Counted from the first letter of the stretch, positions 42,835-52,198 are shown. The stretch: DNA of 64,000 nucleotides from Roseimaritima sediminicola (GCF_009618275.1 NZ_WIAD01000003.1:124001-188000), one strand, 5' to 3'. The notes: generated from the letters alone by a model not told the origin. A program made the numbers and translations.

Positions 42835-45048
42835 TTACATCAGCCGCCGCGTGTACAGAACCCACTCGGCCGTCAGCAGGCCGACGGCGATCAATAATAG
42901 CCACCGCCACAGTTCGCCTCTGGCGGCGACGGTGGCGGCGCCCTCTTCGGCTCGCAGAATCGCGTTCTCGCGATCCAGATCGATGATCGTGATCCGGTCG
43001 CCACTGCGGACCGTGGCGTCGGGGTCGATCGGGGCGTCGTTGCGTCGGACCACGCCATCGTCCAGCCAGGCCTGGATCTGCGGTTCGGTCCCCGCCTCCA
43101 GAGCCAGCATGGCTTCGGCAATCCTCGCCCCGTCTTCGGCTTCGCCGACCACGTACTCGGTGTCGAACTGGGCGACCGGTCCGATCAACCGCACCGCGGG
43201 ACGTTGCAGACGGCTTTCCTGCAGGTCAAACAGGTTGACGGTGAACACGCCCAGCGGCAGTTCCTGTTTGGACAACAGATACAGGCCCGGTTGATCCGTG
43301 TCGGTGATCGATACGGTTCCGCCGGCGGCCACCTGCAGGGTGCGTTTGCGGCCGCTCGGGTCGGTCAGGTCGACGGTCTTCAGACGGTTGTCGACCCGCA
43401 TCGTGACGGTCTCACCCGGCGGGTACGAAGGCGACGAACTGGAATCGATCGCGCCGCCCAGGTGCCGCAGGACGTTCAGTACGAACACCGGCCAGCTGCG
43501 CTGCACCGGCCAGTCACTGTTAAAAACCATGCCCTCTTCGGTGTCGGACAGGATGTCAAAGCCGACGACCAGGTCCTGATAACCCTCGCGCGGCGAAACG
43601 GCCATCACCGCGCCGCTGTCGGCGGTCAACAGATCGACACTGCCCTGGGGCGGCGTCAGCGGACGGCCTTCGACGATCTGCAGGGAGTACAGCTCCAGGA
43701 AACGCATCAAGGGATGCGTGCGATCGATGTCGATCAACAGCACCGGCGAGGTTGGTTCGCCCCACTGCCAACCGGCCGGGGGCAGCGAACCGATAAACAT
43801 CGTGTTGGAAACCGGCATCTGCTGCGGTGCACAGCGATCGTAGATAATCAAATCGTCCAGGCCGCCGGTGGCCCGTTCTTGATAAGCGTCGCTTTGCAGA
43901 TAGGCCGGTGAAACGGTTTCCAGCAAACACAACCGCCTGGCTTCGGGCGTCTGCAGCGCCAGCTCCAGCGGGTGGTTACCTTCGCTGACCAACAGCACCG
44001 AAACGGTACGCATGGGGGCGATTGCCGCGTAAGCCGTGTTGTCCAGGGCCAGCTCGTCGCGTGCTACCGGGCGGCCGTTGTCGTCGACGATATTCAGGAC
44101 CAGCTTCAATTCGGCGGCCGCCGCGTTGCTCAACTGAAACGGCGCGCCGGCTTCTTCACCGGCCGGAATGTCCAGTTCGATCGCGTCCAGGAACTGGTCG
44201 TCCATGAACAATGTTGCGTCGAGCCGTTGGCGCTCGGTGCCGGTATTGGCCACGCGAGCGAAGGCTTCGACTTGTTCGGGCGTTTCGGGATTTCGCTGGG
44301 CGCTGAAGGCCACGATCGCCAGATTCGCTGCGTCCTCGGTGCCGACGGGAATGTAGGTGGCTTGCAGGTTTTCTAAATCGAAATCGGTGACATTGGGAAA
44401 ACCGCCATCGGAATAGATCAACAGCTGGGCCGGCTGGGCGTCGGCCACTTGGTAGTCCTGGGCATCGCCGGCTTCGCTGGTTCGATTCGGGTTGGCCAGC
44501 CCGGCCGCGGCTTTGAGCGCATCGAGCACATCGGTCGGGCGGTCGCTCTGGCGGGCCCGCTCGAGGGCCTCGCGCAGGCGGTTGCGATCCGACGTGAAGG
44601 ACTGCAGCACTTCGGCGCGATCGTTAAAGGCGATCAGCATCGCGACGTCGGTATCGTCCATCCTGTCGATCCGCTCGCGAACCTTCTTCTTGGCCGCTTC
44701 GAAACGACTTTCCTCCTCATCCACGTCGGTCGCTCGCATACTGGCCGAGGTGTCCAGCAGCAGGACCAGCCGTTCGTTCTGCTGATTGCTGCTCTGCCAG
44801 CCGGGCCGCAACAGGGCCAACGCGGCCATCGCGATGACCAACAACTGCAGCAACAACAACAGACTGCGGCGCAGCCGCTGCAGCAGACTGTTGACGTGCA
44901 GGTCTTCGATCGTCCGCGACCACAGGAACGTGCTGGGCACCACCATCGGCTGGCGCCGCAGTTTCAGGAAGTACAACAGCACGATGCCGATGGGCACCAC
45001 CGCCAGCAGCGCCCATTGCCACGCCGCCAAGGCCGGCAGATAACTCAT
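42835..45048 (-). CDS. BatA-like vWA membrane protein
   Basis: 737 residues. An N-terminal BatA-type double membrane segment (WQWALLAVVPIGIVLLYFL, then LLLLLQLLVIAMAALALL) precedes a von Willebrand A domain from about residue 93, with the MIDAS motif VLLLDTSASM. The central part holds beta-rich extracytoplasmic regions. A last helix lies near the C-terminus (LWRWLLLIAVGLLTAEWVLY). Such proteins assemble or sense envelope stress, with DUF58 and MoxR partners in other bacteria. Its ATG overlaps the stop of the DUF58 gene (ATGA, 45045-45048), so translation is coupled. No MoxR ATPase is nearby. Confidence 0.9.
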   Translation of the reverse strand: MSYLPALAAWQWALLAVVPIGIVLLYFLKLRRQPMVVPSTFLWSRTIEDLHVNSLLQRLRRSLLLLLQLLVIAMAALALLRPGWQSSNQQNERLVLLLDTSASMRATDVDEEESRFEAAKKKVRERIDRMDDTDVAMLIAFNDRAEVLQSFTSDRNRLREALERARQSDRPTDVLDALKAAAGLANPNRTSEAGDAQDYQVADAQPAQLLIYSDGGFPNVTDFDLENLQATYIPVGTEDAANLAIVAFSAQRNPETPEQVEAFARVANTGTERQRLDATLFMDDQFLDAIELDIPAGEEAGAPFQLSNAAAAELKLVLNIVDDNGRPVARDELALDNTAYAAIAPMRTVSVLLVSEGNHPLELALQTPEARRLCLLETVSPAYLQSDAYQERATGGLDDLIIYDRCAPQQMPVSNTMFIGSLPPAGWQWGEPTSPVLLIDIDRTHPLMRFLELYSLQIVEGRPLTPPQGSVDLLTADSGAVMAVSPREGYQDLVVGFDILSDTEEGMVFNSDWPVQRSWPVFVLNVLRHLGGAIDSSSSPSYPPGETVTMRVDNRLKTVDLTDPSGRKRTLQVAAGGTVSITDTDQPGLYLLSKQELPLGVFTVNLFDLQESRLQRPAVRLIGPVAQFDTEYVVGEAEDGARIAEAMLALEAGTEPQIQAWLDDGVVRRNDAPIDPDATVRSGDRITIIDLDRENAILRAEEGAATVAARGELWRWLLLIAVGLLTAEWVLYTRRLM

Positions 45049-45932
45049 CGCACCACCCCACGTTCACGTAAGTATCGAGTGACCAGTTGGTCGACCGGCA
45101 TATCGGTGCGGGCCAACAGGTAAGTGATCGAGCGTCGGCTGCAGAACGTTCGCGCGGTGTCGATAAAGGCGTTGACGGTGCGTTGGTAGCGTTCCAACAG
45201 GATACGGTTGACGGTGACTTCGGCCTGGTCGCCGTCTTCGCTATCGACCAGCCGCAGGTCGCCCTGCAGCGGCGGTTCCAATTCTTCCGGGGCCAGCAGG
45301 TGAACGACGTACACGTCCATGCGGCGGCCCAGCAACATCCGCAGCGCTTGTTCATAGCCCTGCTTGTCCAACAGATCGGTGATCAGGACGACGATTCCGG
45401 TTCCGGTGTTGCGATGCGAGAAACGCTTGACATCCTCGTACAACGAACCGTTATCGCCGGGGCGAATCCCATCGAGGTATTCCAGCATTCGCCACAGGTT
45501 GGACTTGCCCCGCAGGACCGGTGCCCGGTCGCCCTGGGGACCGAGCGCGGCCAGTTTGACGCGGTCGGCACGGCACAGGCCCACGTACCCCAGGCAGGCG
45601 GCCAATTGCTTGGCGACGTGCAGCTTGGTCGGATCGCCAAAGTTCATCGACTCGCTGGAATCGATCAGGGCGTAAAAGTGCAGGTCTTCCTCTTCCAGAA
45701 ACAGTTTCAAAAACAACTGGTCCAGACGTGCATACAGGTTCCAGTCGATCTGTCGCAGGTCGTCGCCGGCGACGTAGTTTCGGAAGTCAGCGAATTCGAC
45801 GCTTTGTCCCTTGCGGCGACTGCGGCGTTCGCCCTTCATACGTCCGCGAAAGACACGACGAGAAACCAATTCCAGTCGCTCCAGACGAGCGATCAGATCG
45901 GCGGGCAGCAGCTCGGTTGCGGCGGCAGGCAT
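45045..45932 (-). CDS. DUF58 domain protein
   Basis: 295 residues from ATG 45930-45932. DUF58 signature elements are KGQSVEFADFRNYVAGDDLR and QIDWNLYARLDQLFLKLFLE. The rest is a vWA-like fold (LIDSSESMNFGDP, VVLITDLLDKQGYEQALRML). It is cytoplasmic. The family is usually encoded beside MoxR ATPases and BatA/BatB-type proteins, and here its stop overlaps the BatA-like gene. An upstream in-frame extension to 46082 is rejected because it runs through non-coding-looking sequence. Confidence 0.92.
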   Translation of the reverse strand: MPAAATELLPADLIARLERLELVSRRVFRGRMKGERRSRRKGQSVEFADFRNYVAGDDLRQIDWNLYARLDQLFLKLFLEEEDLHFYALIDSSESMNFGDPTKLHVAKQLAACLGYVGLCRADRVKLAALGPQGDRAPVLRGKSNLWRMLEYLDGIRPGDNGSLYEDVKRFSHRNTGTGIVVLITDLLDKQGYEQALRMLLGRRMDVYVVHLLAPEELEPPLQGDLRLVDSEDGDQAEVTVNRILLERYQRTVNAFIDTARTFCSRRSITYLLARTDMPVDQLVTRYLRERGVVR

Positions 45933-46014
45933 AAGCGGTTTTCGAAGACGGTTGCAGCGATCAGGAACAAACACGCAAACCAGCATCTTACCGGCTGCGC
46001 CAACCAATTCCCAG

Positions 46015-49000
46015 CTACGGCGCTCCGGGCAATTTCTTGGCCTCGGGATCGCGCGGTGGTTTGTCCAGGGCCAGGAACGCAAACAGGTCGGCGATCTCTT
46101 TTGGCGTCAACTGCTTCTCCAGCTCCTCGGGCATCATCGAAACCTCGTTGATCTTGAAAACTTCGATCTCGTCTCGAGGAATCGATTCCACTTTGCCGCC
46201 CTGCAGCTTCAACACCACTCGCTGGTCCGATTCCTCCACCGCCAACCCAGTCAGGACGCGTCCGTCGGCGGTGACCACGGTGCGTGCTTGATAGCCCGGG
46301 CCGATTACGGCCGAGGGATCCAAGACGTTGTGGAGCAATTGATTCCAGTCGTTGCGGCCGTTGCGGGTGATATCGGGACCGACGGCGGCTCCTTTGCCGT
46401 AGATCTGATGGCATTGACCGCAGACCTTCATGAACGACGCTTCACCGGCGATGGGATCGCCGTCGGCCGAAGCCAAACGCTCGCGGTAATGCTGGATGAT
46501 CTTGCTGCGGTCGCTGCGTCGGTCGGTGCGAACCTGACCATAGACCTCGGCCACCGCCCGCTGGACCGCGGGTTCGGTCGCCGAGGCCAAGCGTCGCAGT
46601 TGGTTCAGGTTCAACGCCTCGCGGGGGACGCGTTCGGCGGCGATCGCTTGCAACAATTCCTCGGACCAACCGCTGCGTTGGGTCAGCAATTCGATGACTT
46701 TGGGTTTCACGTCGCCGGGCAACTGAGGATACAGCTGCAGCGCCAGATCGGCGATCTCGGGATGGCTCGCCCGGCCCAGTTGATCGAGCACCGCGGCCCG
46801 CAGCTCCGGCGATGTCTGCTGCTTTAGTAAAACCCCACGCAGGCTTTCCAGCAGGTTGGGGCTGTTGGAATAAATCAGGGTTTCGAGCGCCGCGACGCGC
46901 TGGGACGTTGGCCGCAGGGCGTTTTGAAAGACCGTCGCGGCGTGGCGTTGGCCCGCGGCATCGCCCCACATGGCCGCCAGCATCAAAGCCGAAATCTGGT
47001 TTTGGTCGATCAAGTGTCGCAGCTGTGGAGCGATCGCGCGGGCCAGACGTTGTCGCTGGGCGGCGCTGAAGCGGCCCTGCTGGGTCTGAGAAATCACAGC
47101 TTCGAGGATGGCCGTGGTCAGAGGGGAGGGCATCTGCGCGTCCAGCGACTCCGTCAAAATCTGCTGGACAAGCGGCAGATTTTGTTCGGCTGAATCGCAC
47201 AGCACGGGCAACAAACGTGGCAGCAACTGCTGCACGTTCTCGTCCGCCTTGGCGACCAGCAATCCCTCGACCGTCGTTGCTGGCGACTTACGAACCCACG
47301 GCAGAACGGCGTTCCAAGCGAGGTGCGTGATCGTCGGGTCGTTGCTGTGCAGCAAGCAATCCCGTACCACGGCGGTCTTGTCTTCGGGCGCCAGCGAAGC
47401 CTTTCCGGCTGCGACAATTAATTGCACCCGAGTGCGTGGATGTGTCGTTTCGGCGGCGGCCATCTGCCGCAGTTTGCGGCCGACCGCGTCGTCGTCGGCA
47501 TGGTGATCACCCAGCCCGCGAACGCTCCAGGCGGCGATGACCGGATCGCTGTGATCGCACAACCGCAACAGGTCCTCGGCGCGATGCTGCGTCCCGGACA
47601 GCAGCGTCCAAAGAGCGTGTCGACGAGCGGTTTGCGGCGTGTCGGCGTCGTTGACCATGTCCAGCAACCGGCGAGCCGTGGTGGCGTCGCTCCGCTCGGC
47701 CAGGATCCGCTGGGCACGCTCGCGCCAATAGATATTGGGCGAAGCCAAACGCCGCAGCAACTGCTCGTCGGTTTCCGCTTGCAGATCGAATGCTTCGGCG
47801 GCCGGCGTGTTTTGATAACGAACGCGATACAGCCTTCCATGTCCACGGTCCACGCCTTCGGGATCCGCGTTGGCATCCTGATAACAGTGGTACCGGTCGT
47901 ACCAATCCAGCACATACAGGCACCCGTCGGGGCCGACTTGCTGGGACACCGGCATGAACCACACGTCGTTGGCAGTGAGGAAGTCTTCACGCGGTTTGCC
48001 GAAGTAGCTGGCACCACGCGGCTCGAGCACATCGGCGTTCAAACAACCCGCGTGGACGTTGCCCATGTACAACGTGTTGCGATACTCCGGCGGGTAGGCA
48101 TCGCTGTCGAAGTGCACGATCCCACAGTAGGCCGCCTTTTGATGTTTGTGCTGGACGATTGAAGGCATGGGCCAAGTGTACGCGGGATAGGGCCCGCCCT
48201 GGCGGATGTAGTAGCCGGTTTCGGCCACGTGCCAGAGGTGGTCGATCACACAGGCCGAGAGAAAGAAGTCGCCGGCCGGATTGATGGCGATGCCCCACGG
48301 GTTGCTGGTCCCTTCGGCAAAGATTTCGAACTCCCAAGTGCGCGGGTCCAGCCGCCAAACGGCACAGGTAAATCGCCATGGCTCCTGACCGCTTTGGTAG
48401 TTGGGATTCTGCGGGGTGTAGCGGACGCGGCAATGGTTGAAGACGCCGTTCAGGCCGTACAGGTATCCATCGGGGCCCCAGGTAAACGCGTTGGGCAACT
48501 CGTGCGTATCGGTGCGGCCGAAACCGGTCAACACCTTCGTCGTCTTGTCGGCTCGCAGGTCGCCGTCGGTATCCTCCAGGAACAGCAGGTCCGGAGCGTT
48601 GGCGACCCACACGCCGCCGTGGCCGACCTGGATGCCCGAGGGAATGTTCAGGCCTTCGGCAAAGACGGTGACCTTGTCGACCACGCCGTCGCGATCGGTA
48701 TCCTCCAGAACCTTGATCCGGTCGCGTCCCGGACCGGGCTGGCGACGCGGGTACTCAAAGCTTTCCGTCACCCAGAAACGGCCCGCGTCGTCGATGCACA
48801 TCGCCACGGGATTCATCAGTTGGGGTTCCGAAGCGACCAACTGGACCGAAAAGCCCTCGGGCACCTCCATCTTGTCCAGCGCCGCCTGCGGCGACAGCGG
48901 CGGACCGGGCGGCGCGTCCTGACGGCGGGGAATGCGAAGCTCTTCGCCGGAGGTCACGTGCGGAGCCAACACCGCGGCCACCAAGACCAGCCACAGGATG

Positions 49001-49038
49001 GGATGGCCAGCGCCGGTGGGGAAAGACAGCATGCTCAT
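46015..49038 (-). CDS. PVC-type dehydrogenase with HEAT repeats and haem-binding C-terminus
   Basis: 1007 residues from ATG 49036-49038 (MSMLSF also possible from 49032). A signal peptide (PILWLVLVAAVLAPHVTSG) precedes the propeller domain of the membrane-bound dehydrogenase family, about residues 60-440 (VPEGFSVQLVASEPQLMNPV, FWVTESFEYPRR, VLEDTDRDGVVDKVTVFA). HEAT repeats span about 450-820. The C-terminal cytochrome c-like domain has CxxCH (CGQCHQIYGKGAAVGPD) near residue 873 and distal VTADGRVLTGL and MMPEELEKQLT segments. It is probably a periplasmic sugar or alcohol dehydrogenase passing electrons to a haem. The gene ends 82 bp from the DUF58 gene on the same strand. Confidence 0.93.
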   Translation of the reverse strand: MSMLSFPTGAGHPILWLVLVAAVLAPHVTSGEELRIPRRQDAPPGPPLSPQAALDKMEVPEGFSVQLVASEPQLMNPVAMCIDDAGRFWVTESFEYPRRQPGPGRDRIKVLEDTDRDGVVDKVTVFAEGLNIPSGIQVGHGGVWVANAPDLLFLEDTDGDLRADKTTKVLTGFGRTDTHELPNAFTWGPDGYLYGLNGVFNHCRVRYTPQNPNYQSGQEPWRFTCAVWRLDPRTWEFEIFAEGTSNPWGIAINPAGDFFLSACVIDHLWHVAETGYYIRQGGPYPAYTWPMPSIVQHKHQKAAYCGIVHFDSDAYPPEYRNTLYMGNVHAGCLNADVLEPRGASYFGKPREDFLTANDVWFMPVSQQVGPDGCLYVLDWYDRYHCYQDANADPEGVDRGHGRLYRVRYQNTPAAEAFDLQAETDEQLLRRLASPNIYWRERAQRILAERSDATTARRLLDMVNDADTPQTARRHALWTLLSGTQHRAEDLLRLCDHSDPVIAAWSVRGLGDHHADDDAVGRKLRQMAAAETTHPRTRVQLIVAAGKASLAPEDKTAVVRDCLLHSNDPTITHLAWNAVLPWVRKSPATTVEGLLVAKADENVQQLLPRLLPVLCDSAEQNLPLVQQILTESLDAQMPSPLTTAILEAVISQTQQGRFSAAQRQRLARAIAPQLRHLIDQNQISALMLAAMWGDAAGQRHAATVFQNALRPTSQRVAALETLIYSNSPNLLESLRGVLLKQQTSPELRAAVLDQLGRASHPEIADLALQLYPQLPGDVKPKVIELLTQRSGWSEELLQAIAAERVPREALNLNQLRRLASATEPAVQRAVAEVYGQVRTDRRSDRSKIIQHYRERLASADGDPIAGEASFMKVCGQCHQIYGKGAAVGPDITRNGRNDWNQLLHNVLDPSAVIGPGYQARTVVTADGRVLTGLAVEESDQRVVLKLQGGKVESIPRDEIEVFKINEVSMMPEELEKQLTPKEIADLFAFLALDKPPRDPEAKKLPGAP

Positions 49039-49075
49039 AACGAAACGTCGACTGCGATGGAGGAGGGAAACAGGT

Positions 49076-49127
49076 GTGGCATAGGCTTCCAGCCTGTGAT
49101 CTGCGTGGCATAGGCTTCCAGCCTGTG
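49076..49127 (+). repeat. Two tandem copies of the 23-bp GTGGCATAGGCTTCC hairpin repeat
   Basis: Identical copies at 49076-49098 and 49105-49127 (29-bp period). AGGCT-tcc-AGCCT forms a small hairpin. They lie in the divergent gap between the PVC dehydrogenase and folK, inverse in orientation to the copies at 24.1-24.2 kb. Confidence 0.88.
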
Positions 49128-49282
49128 AATACCGAACGTGGCCCCAGTTTAATCGATTGCCGCGGCGGCCGGCGGAGCGGGGCATTGCTCTGCGGCGATC
49201 CGCTCCGGCCATGGGACATGCGGGGCCGACCGGTTATAACAACCGGTCTGAACTCTCCTGGCGCCGTCCAGGCAGCTCGCGT

Positions 49283-49367
49283 CCGCCGCACTGGGGTCTC
49301 CGCCGCACTGGGGTCTCCGCCGCACTGGGGTCTCCGCCGCACTGGGGTCTCCGCCGCACTGGGCCCT
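49283..49367. repeat. 17-bp tandem repeat array with variant end unit
   Basis: The unit CCGCCGCACTGGGGTCT starts at 49283, 49300, 49317 and 49334; the fifth, at 49351, ends in GGGCCCT. The left flank is GCTCGCGT and the right flank CCTGGACGCGG, and GTCCAGG/CCTGGAC are inverted around the array. It lies 39 bp upstream of the folK start. The rest of 49128-49405 shows nothing else I can name. Confidence 0.92.
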
Positions 49368-49405
49368 CCTGGACGCGGTTGGCAAGCGTTGTATACGGTG
49401 AATTG

Positions 49406-50389
49406 ATGTCCGAGCGTGCTGAACCCAATGAACGTTTCGAATGCCTGGTCAGCCTGGGATCGAACCTGGGCCAGCGGCAGGGCCTCCTGACCGAGGCGGC
49501 TCGCCGATTGGCCGTGCATCCGCTGGTGCGCGAGTTTCGCACCAGCCGCTTGTTCACAACGCCGCCGATCGGTGGTCCCGGCGGCCAGGAACCGTTTCTC
49601 AACGCGGTCGCAGCCTTTCGCACCGCGGCGCCGGCTCGTGAAATCCTGCTTTGGCTGCAGGCGATCGAACAACAACTGGGCCGCGAGCGAAAGATTCGCT
49701 GGGACGCACGATCGATCGACCTGGATGTCGTGCTGTACGGCGACTTGACCGGCGGCGGGTCGGACCTGATCGTCCCCCACCCCCGCTACACCGCGCGTCT
49801 GTTCGTCTTGCTGCCGGCCTGCGACATCGTTCCCACCTGGTGCGACCCGCGGTTTGGCTGGACGATCCAGCGGTTGACCGATCACCTGTTGGCCGCGCCG
49901 CCGTCTCTGGCCCTGGTCGGTGGCGACGCCGATTGCCGCAACCGCTTCTGTGAACAGGTCGCTCGGCGGCTGGACATCCCCTGGTTTGCCGCTCCGCCGC
50001 TGCCGGCCGCACCGGCGGTGGCCGCCAACGCGCCGGCCGATGCGGCCTCCTACGGGACGAACATCAGCGGTCAGGTACAAATCGAAGCGGACCCGGGACA
50101 AGCTTGGATCGCCGCCGCACCGCCGGTCCTGCCCACCGTGGCGGAAGAGGCCACCTGGTCGGCGAACCATCGTCTGCCGCGGTTGTTGGTTCGCCTGCAA
50201 CAGACCGACGCCCTGCATCGCTGGCCCGCGCCGCATCAGATCTGGCCGCGAGGCGGTCGCTGGCCGGAGTATCGGCTGGAGATCGGCGACCCGCAGTGGG
50301 CGGTGGAGGAACTGGTTTCCGCATTCGATTCGCTGCGGTGCCCGGTTACCGCCGCCAGCGACGACGGCGACTGGTGGAAACCATCGTAG
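49406..50389 (+). CDS. folK: HPPK (FolK) with unusual C-terminal extension
   Basis: 327 residues from ATG 49406, about twice the normal HPPK length. Residues 1-165 are 2-amino-4-hydroxy-6-hydroxymethyldihydropteridine pyrophosphokinase: CLVSLGSNLGQR, SRLFTTPPIGGPGGQEPFLN and the ATP/metal signature RKIRWDARSIDLDVVLYG, then IVPHPRYTARLFVLLP. It transfers pyrophosphate to the pterin in folate synthesis. The extra C-terminal ~160 residues begin ALVGGDADCRNRFCEQVARR, resembling a P-loop-kinase fold without the GK(S/T) lysine, and end in a Trp-rich stretch. The extension's role is unknown. No other folate gene is adjacent. Confidence 0.92.
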   Translation: MSERAEPNERFECLVSLGSNLGQRQGLLTEAARRLAVHPLVREFRTSRLFTTPPIGGPGGQEPFLNAVAAFRTAAPAREILLWLQAIEQQLGRERKIRWDARSIDLDVVLYGDLTGGGSDLIVPHPRYTARLFVLLPACDIVPTWCDPRFGWTIQRLTDHLLAAPPSLALVGGDADCRNRFCEQVARRLDIPWFAAPPLPAAPAVAANAPADAASYGTNISGQVQIEADPGQAWIAAAPPVLPTVAEEATWSANHRLPRLLVRLQQTDALHRWPAPHQIWPRGGRWPEYRLEIGDPQWAVEELVSAFDSLRCPVTAASDDGDWWKPS

Positions 50390-50398
50390 CAGGGTCGC

Positions 50399-50532
50399 CA
50401 TAGTAGCTCGGCTGTCCTCAGCCGAGGCAGGTCAGCATTCTCGGCTGTCCTCAGCCGAAGCAGGTCAGCATTCTCGGCTGTTCTCAGCCGAGGCAGGTCA
50501 GCATTCTCGGCTGGGACAGCCGAGCTACTATG
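50399..50532. repeat. Palindromic element: 19-bp terminal inverted repeats around three 33-bp units
   Basis: CATAGTAGCTCGGCTGTCC at 50399-50417 is perfectly inverted at 50514-50532. Between them are three 33-bp units starting 50408, 50441 and 50474, each with a TCGGCTG/CAGCCGA hairpin and a GCAGGTCAGCATTC spacer. The element fills the gap between convergent folK and flippase genes, and its right arm holds the flippase stop codon. It could act as a bidirectional terminator or mRNA end-stabiliser. Confidence 0.93.
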
Positions 50533-52000
50533 ACCACAGGCGACTCTTGGTTCGCAGTTGCCGGTAGGCTTCGTGCAGCCAACGCCGCGCCTGCGGGCTG
50601 GCCACACACACGCCCAGCGTACAGACCACGGCGGCCAGCGGACCGGCCAACAAGGTCGCCGGCAGCAGGGTTACCCAGACCAGCGTGACGTCCGAACGAT
50701 ACCCGCTGTGCTGCATCGCCAGATAGATGCCCAACAGGACCACCAGGTGCGAGAACGCGGTGGCCGCGACGGCGCCACCGAGCCCGAAGCGGGGCAGCAA
50801 CCAGGCGTTCAACCCCAGGTTGACCGCCAAGCCCACCGCCAAGGCCCACCCGACCAGTTTGCCGCGCTCGGCGACCCATAAATAATTCTGGGCCAGCGCG
50901 ATCAAGCCGGCCCAAATGCTGAACGTGAACGCCAGCGGCATCACGGCCAAACCGTCTTCGTACCGGCCGCCAAGCAGTTTTTCGAACATCCAGGGGGCGA
51001 GCGTCAGCGCTGCGGCGGCTCCCACGGTGAAAACGACCGACACGGCCAACAGCACGCGCCGCAGGGAAGCTCGCATTTGACGATGCCTCCCGCCTTCCCA
51101 GTCGGCCGTCATGTAGGGCAACAGGACCCCGCTGCCCATCACCGCGACCGATACGAGCAGGGCGGGAATGATCCGCGCACTGTGGTACTGCCCGACCAGC
51201 GATTGCCCCAGATCGGCGGACTGGCTGACATGCAGGATCATGTAACGGTCGGACAACTCAAAGGCGTTGGACAACAGGTTCATCACCCACAGAGCCGCCG
51301 CGTAGGGCAACACGCGCTGCCACATCGATCCGCTGCACAGCGGCTCCGGTGCCCGCGGCACCAGGTGCCAGTTCCGCAGCAACACCCACCATGCCGGCAA
51401 ACTGCCCAGCCAGCAAGCGGCGGCAAAACTGTAAATCAAACCGGTCAACTGGCCTCCGCCCATCAAGACGGCCATCGCGAGAACCGTAAACCCAACGCTC
51501 TGGGTGAACTGCATCCAGGACACCACGCGAACTTGACGCAGCGCGGCGACCAATTCATTCAGGCTGTTGAACAGCACGATCGAAACCACCGCCACAGCCA
51601 GGGCCAGGATCGGAGAAAACCCCGCGGGCGCACGAAAAACCAGCCGGCCGAAAGCCTCGGGAAACACCAGCATGCCCGCGGCCGCCGCGCCCGACAGCGC
51701 GAACGTCAACCAGGCGATCCGACCCAGGAAACTCCGCAGATGGCCTCGCTGGCGATAGGTTTCCACATAGCGAGGCAGCGAACCGGGCAGGCCCAGCAAC
51801 AACATCGGCGTGACCATCGTGACGAAGCCAAAGGCCATCGCCCACTGGCCCAGTACCTGGTCGTCCAGCACTCGGCAGAACCAGATGCCGCGGCCAAACC
51901 CGATGCCTCGCTGGATCACCGTCATCAGCAGCATTACCGACATGCCGAGCGCCAGCGAATCGGCCTGGAACGAACGATCGGACGATTCGGCAGCGGACAT
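50528..52000 (-). CDS. Polysaccharide flippase (Wzx/MOP superfamily)
   Basis: 490 residues, about 14 hydrophobic helices in two halves, typical of oligosaccharide/polysaccharide flippases (for example ALGMSVMLLMTVIQRGIGF, MLLLGLPGSLPRYVETYRQR, LALAVAVVSIVLFNSLNELV, VAVMGSGVLLPYMTADWEGG). The family flips lipid-linked glycans across the inner membrane for capsule, O-antigen or exopolysaccharide. No glycosyltransferase or polymerase genes are adjacent, so the pathway cannot be named. The start is ATG 51998-52000. The stop codon sits in the arm of the palindromic repeat element. Confidence 0.9.
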   Translation of the reverse strand: MSAAESSDRSFQADSLALGMSVMLLMTVIQRGIGFGRGIWFCRVLDDQVLGQWAMAFGFVTMVTPMLLLGLPGSLPRYVETYRQRGHLRSFLGRIAWLTFALSGAAAAGMLVFPEAFGRLVFRAPAGFSPILALAVAVVSIVLFNSLNELVAALRQVRVVSWMQFTQSVGFTVLAMAVLMGGGQLTGLIYSFAAACWLGSLPAWWVLLRNWHLVPRAPEPLCSGSMWQRVLPYAAALWVMNLLSNAFELSDRYMILHVSQSADLGQSLVGQYHSARIIPALLVSVAVMGSGVLLPYMTADWEGGRHRQMRASLRRVLLAVSVVFTVGAAAALTLAPWMFEKLLGGRYEDGLAVMPLAFTFSIWAGLIALAQNYLWVAERGKLVGWALAVGLAVNLGLNAWLLPRFGLGGAVAATAFSHLVVLLGIYLAMQHSGYRSDVTLVWVTLLPATLLAGPLAAVVCTLGVCVASPQARRWLHEAYRQLRTKSRLWS

Positions 52001-52198
52001 ACAGCGAGGGGATTCAGCGACGGCGGCGAAAAAACGACGGCGTTAAACTGTTCGTCGAAGCTACCACAGTGCACCGCCGTGGCGATAAAATAGCCGCACT
52101 TCCCGTGCTCGTCTCGAGCGATTATTCCGGTTTTGTCGGTGGCATGTCTCCGCCCCGATTCCGATTGCCCACCGTGTTCAATAGAGAGCTGCTCTGAA

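Noticed and set aside
49283-50532. The tandem arrays at 49.3 and 50.4 kb as CRISPR
   Set aside because: Units are head-to-tail without unique spacers, or form palindromes, and no cas genes are in the window.
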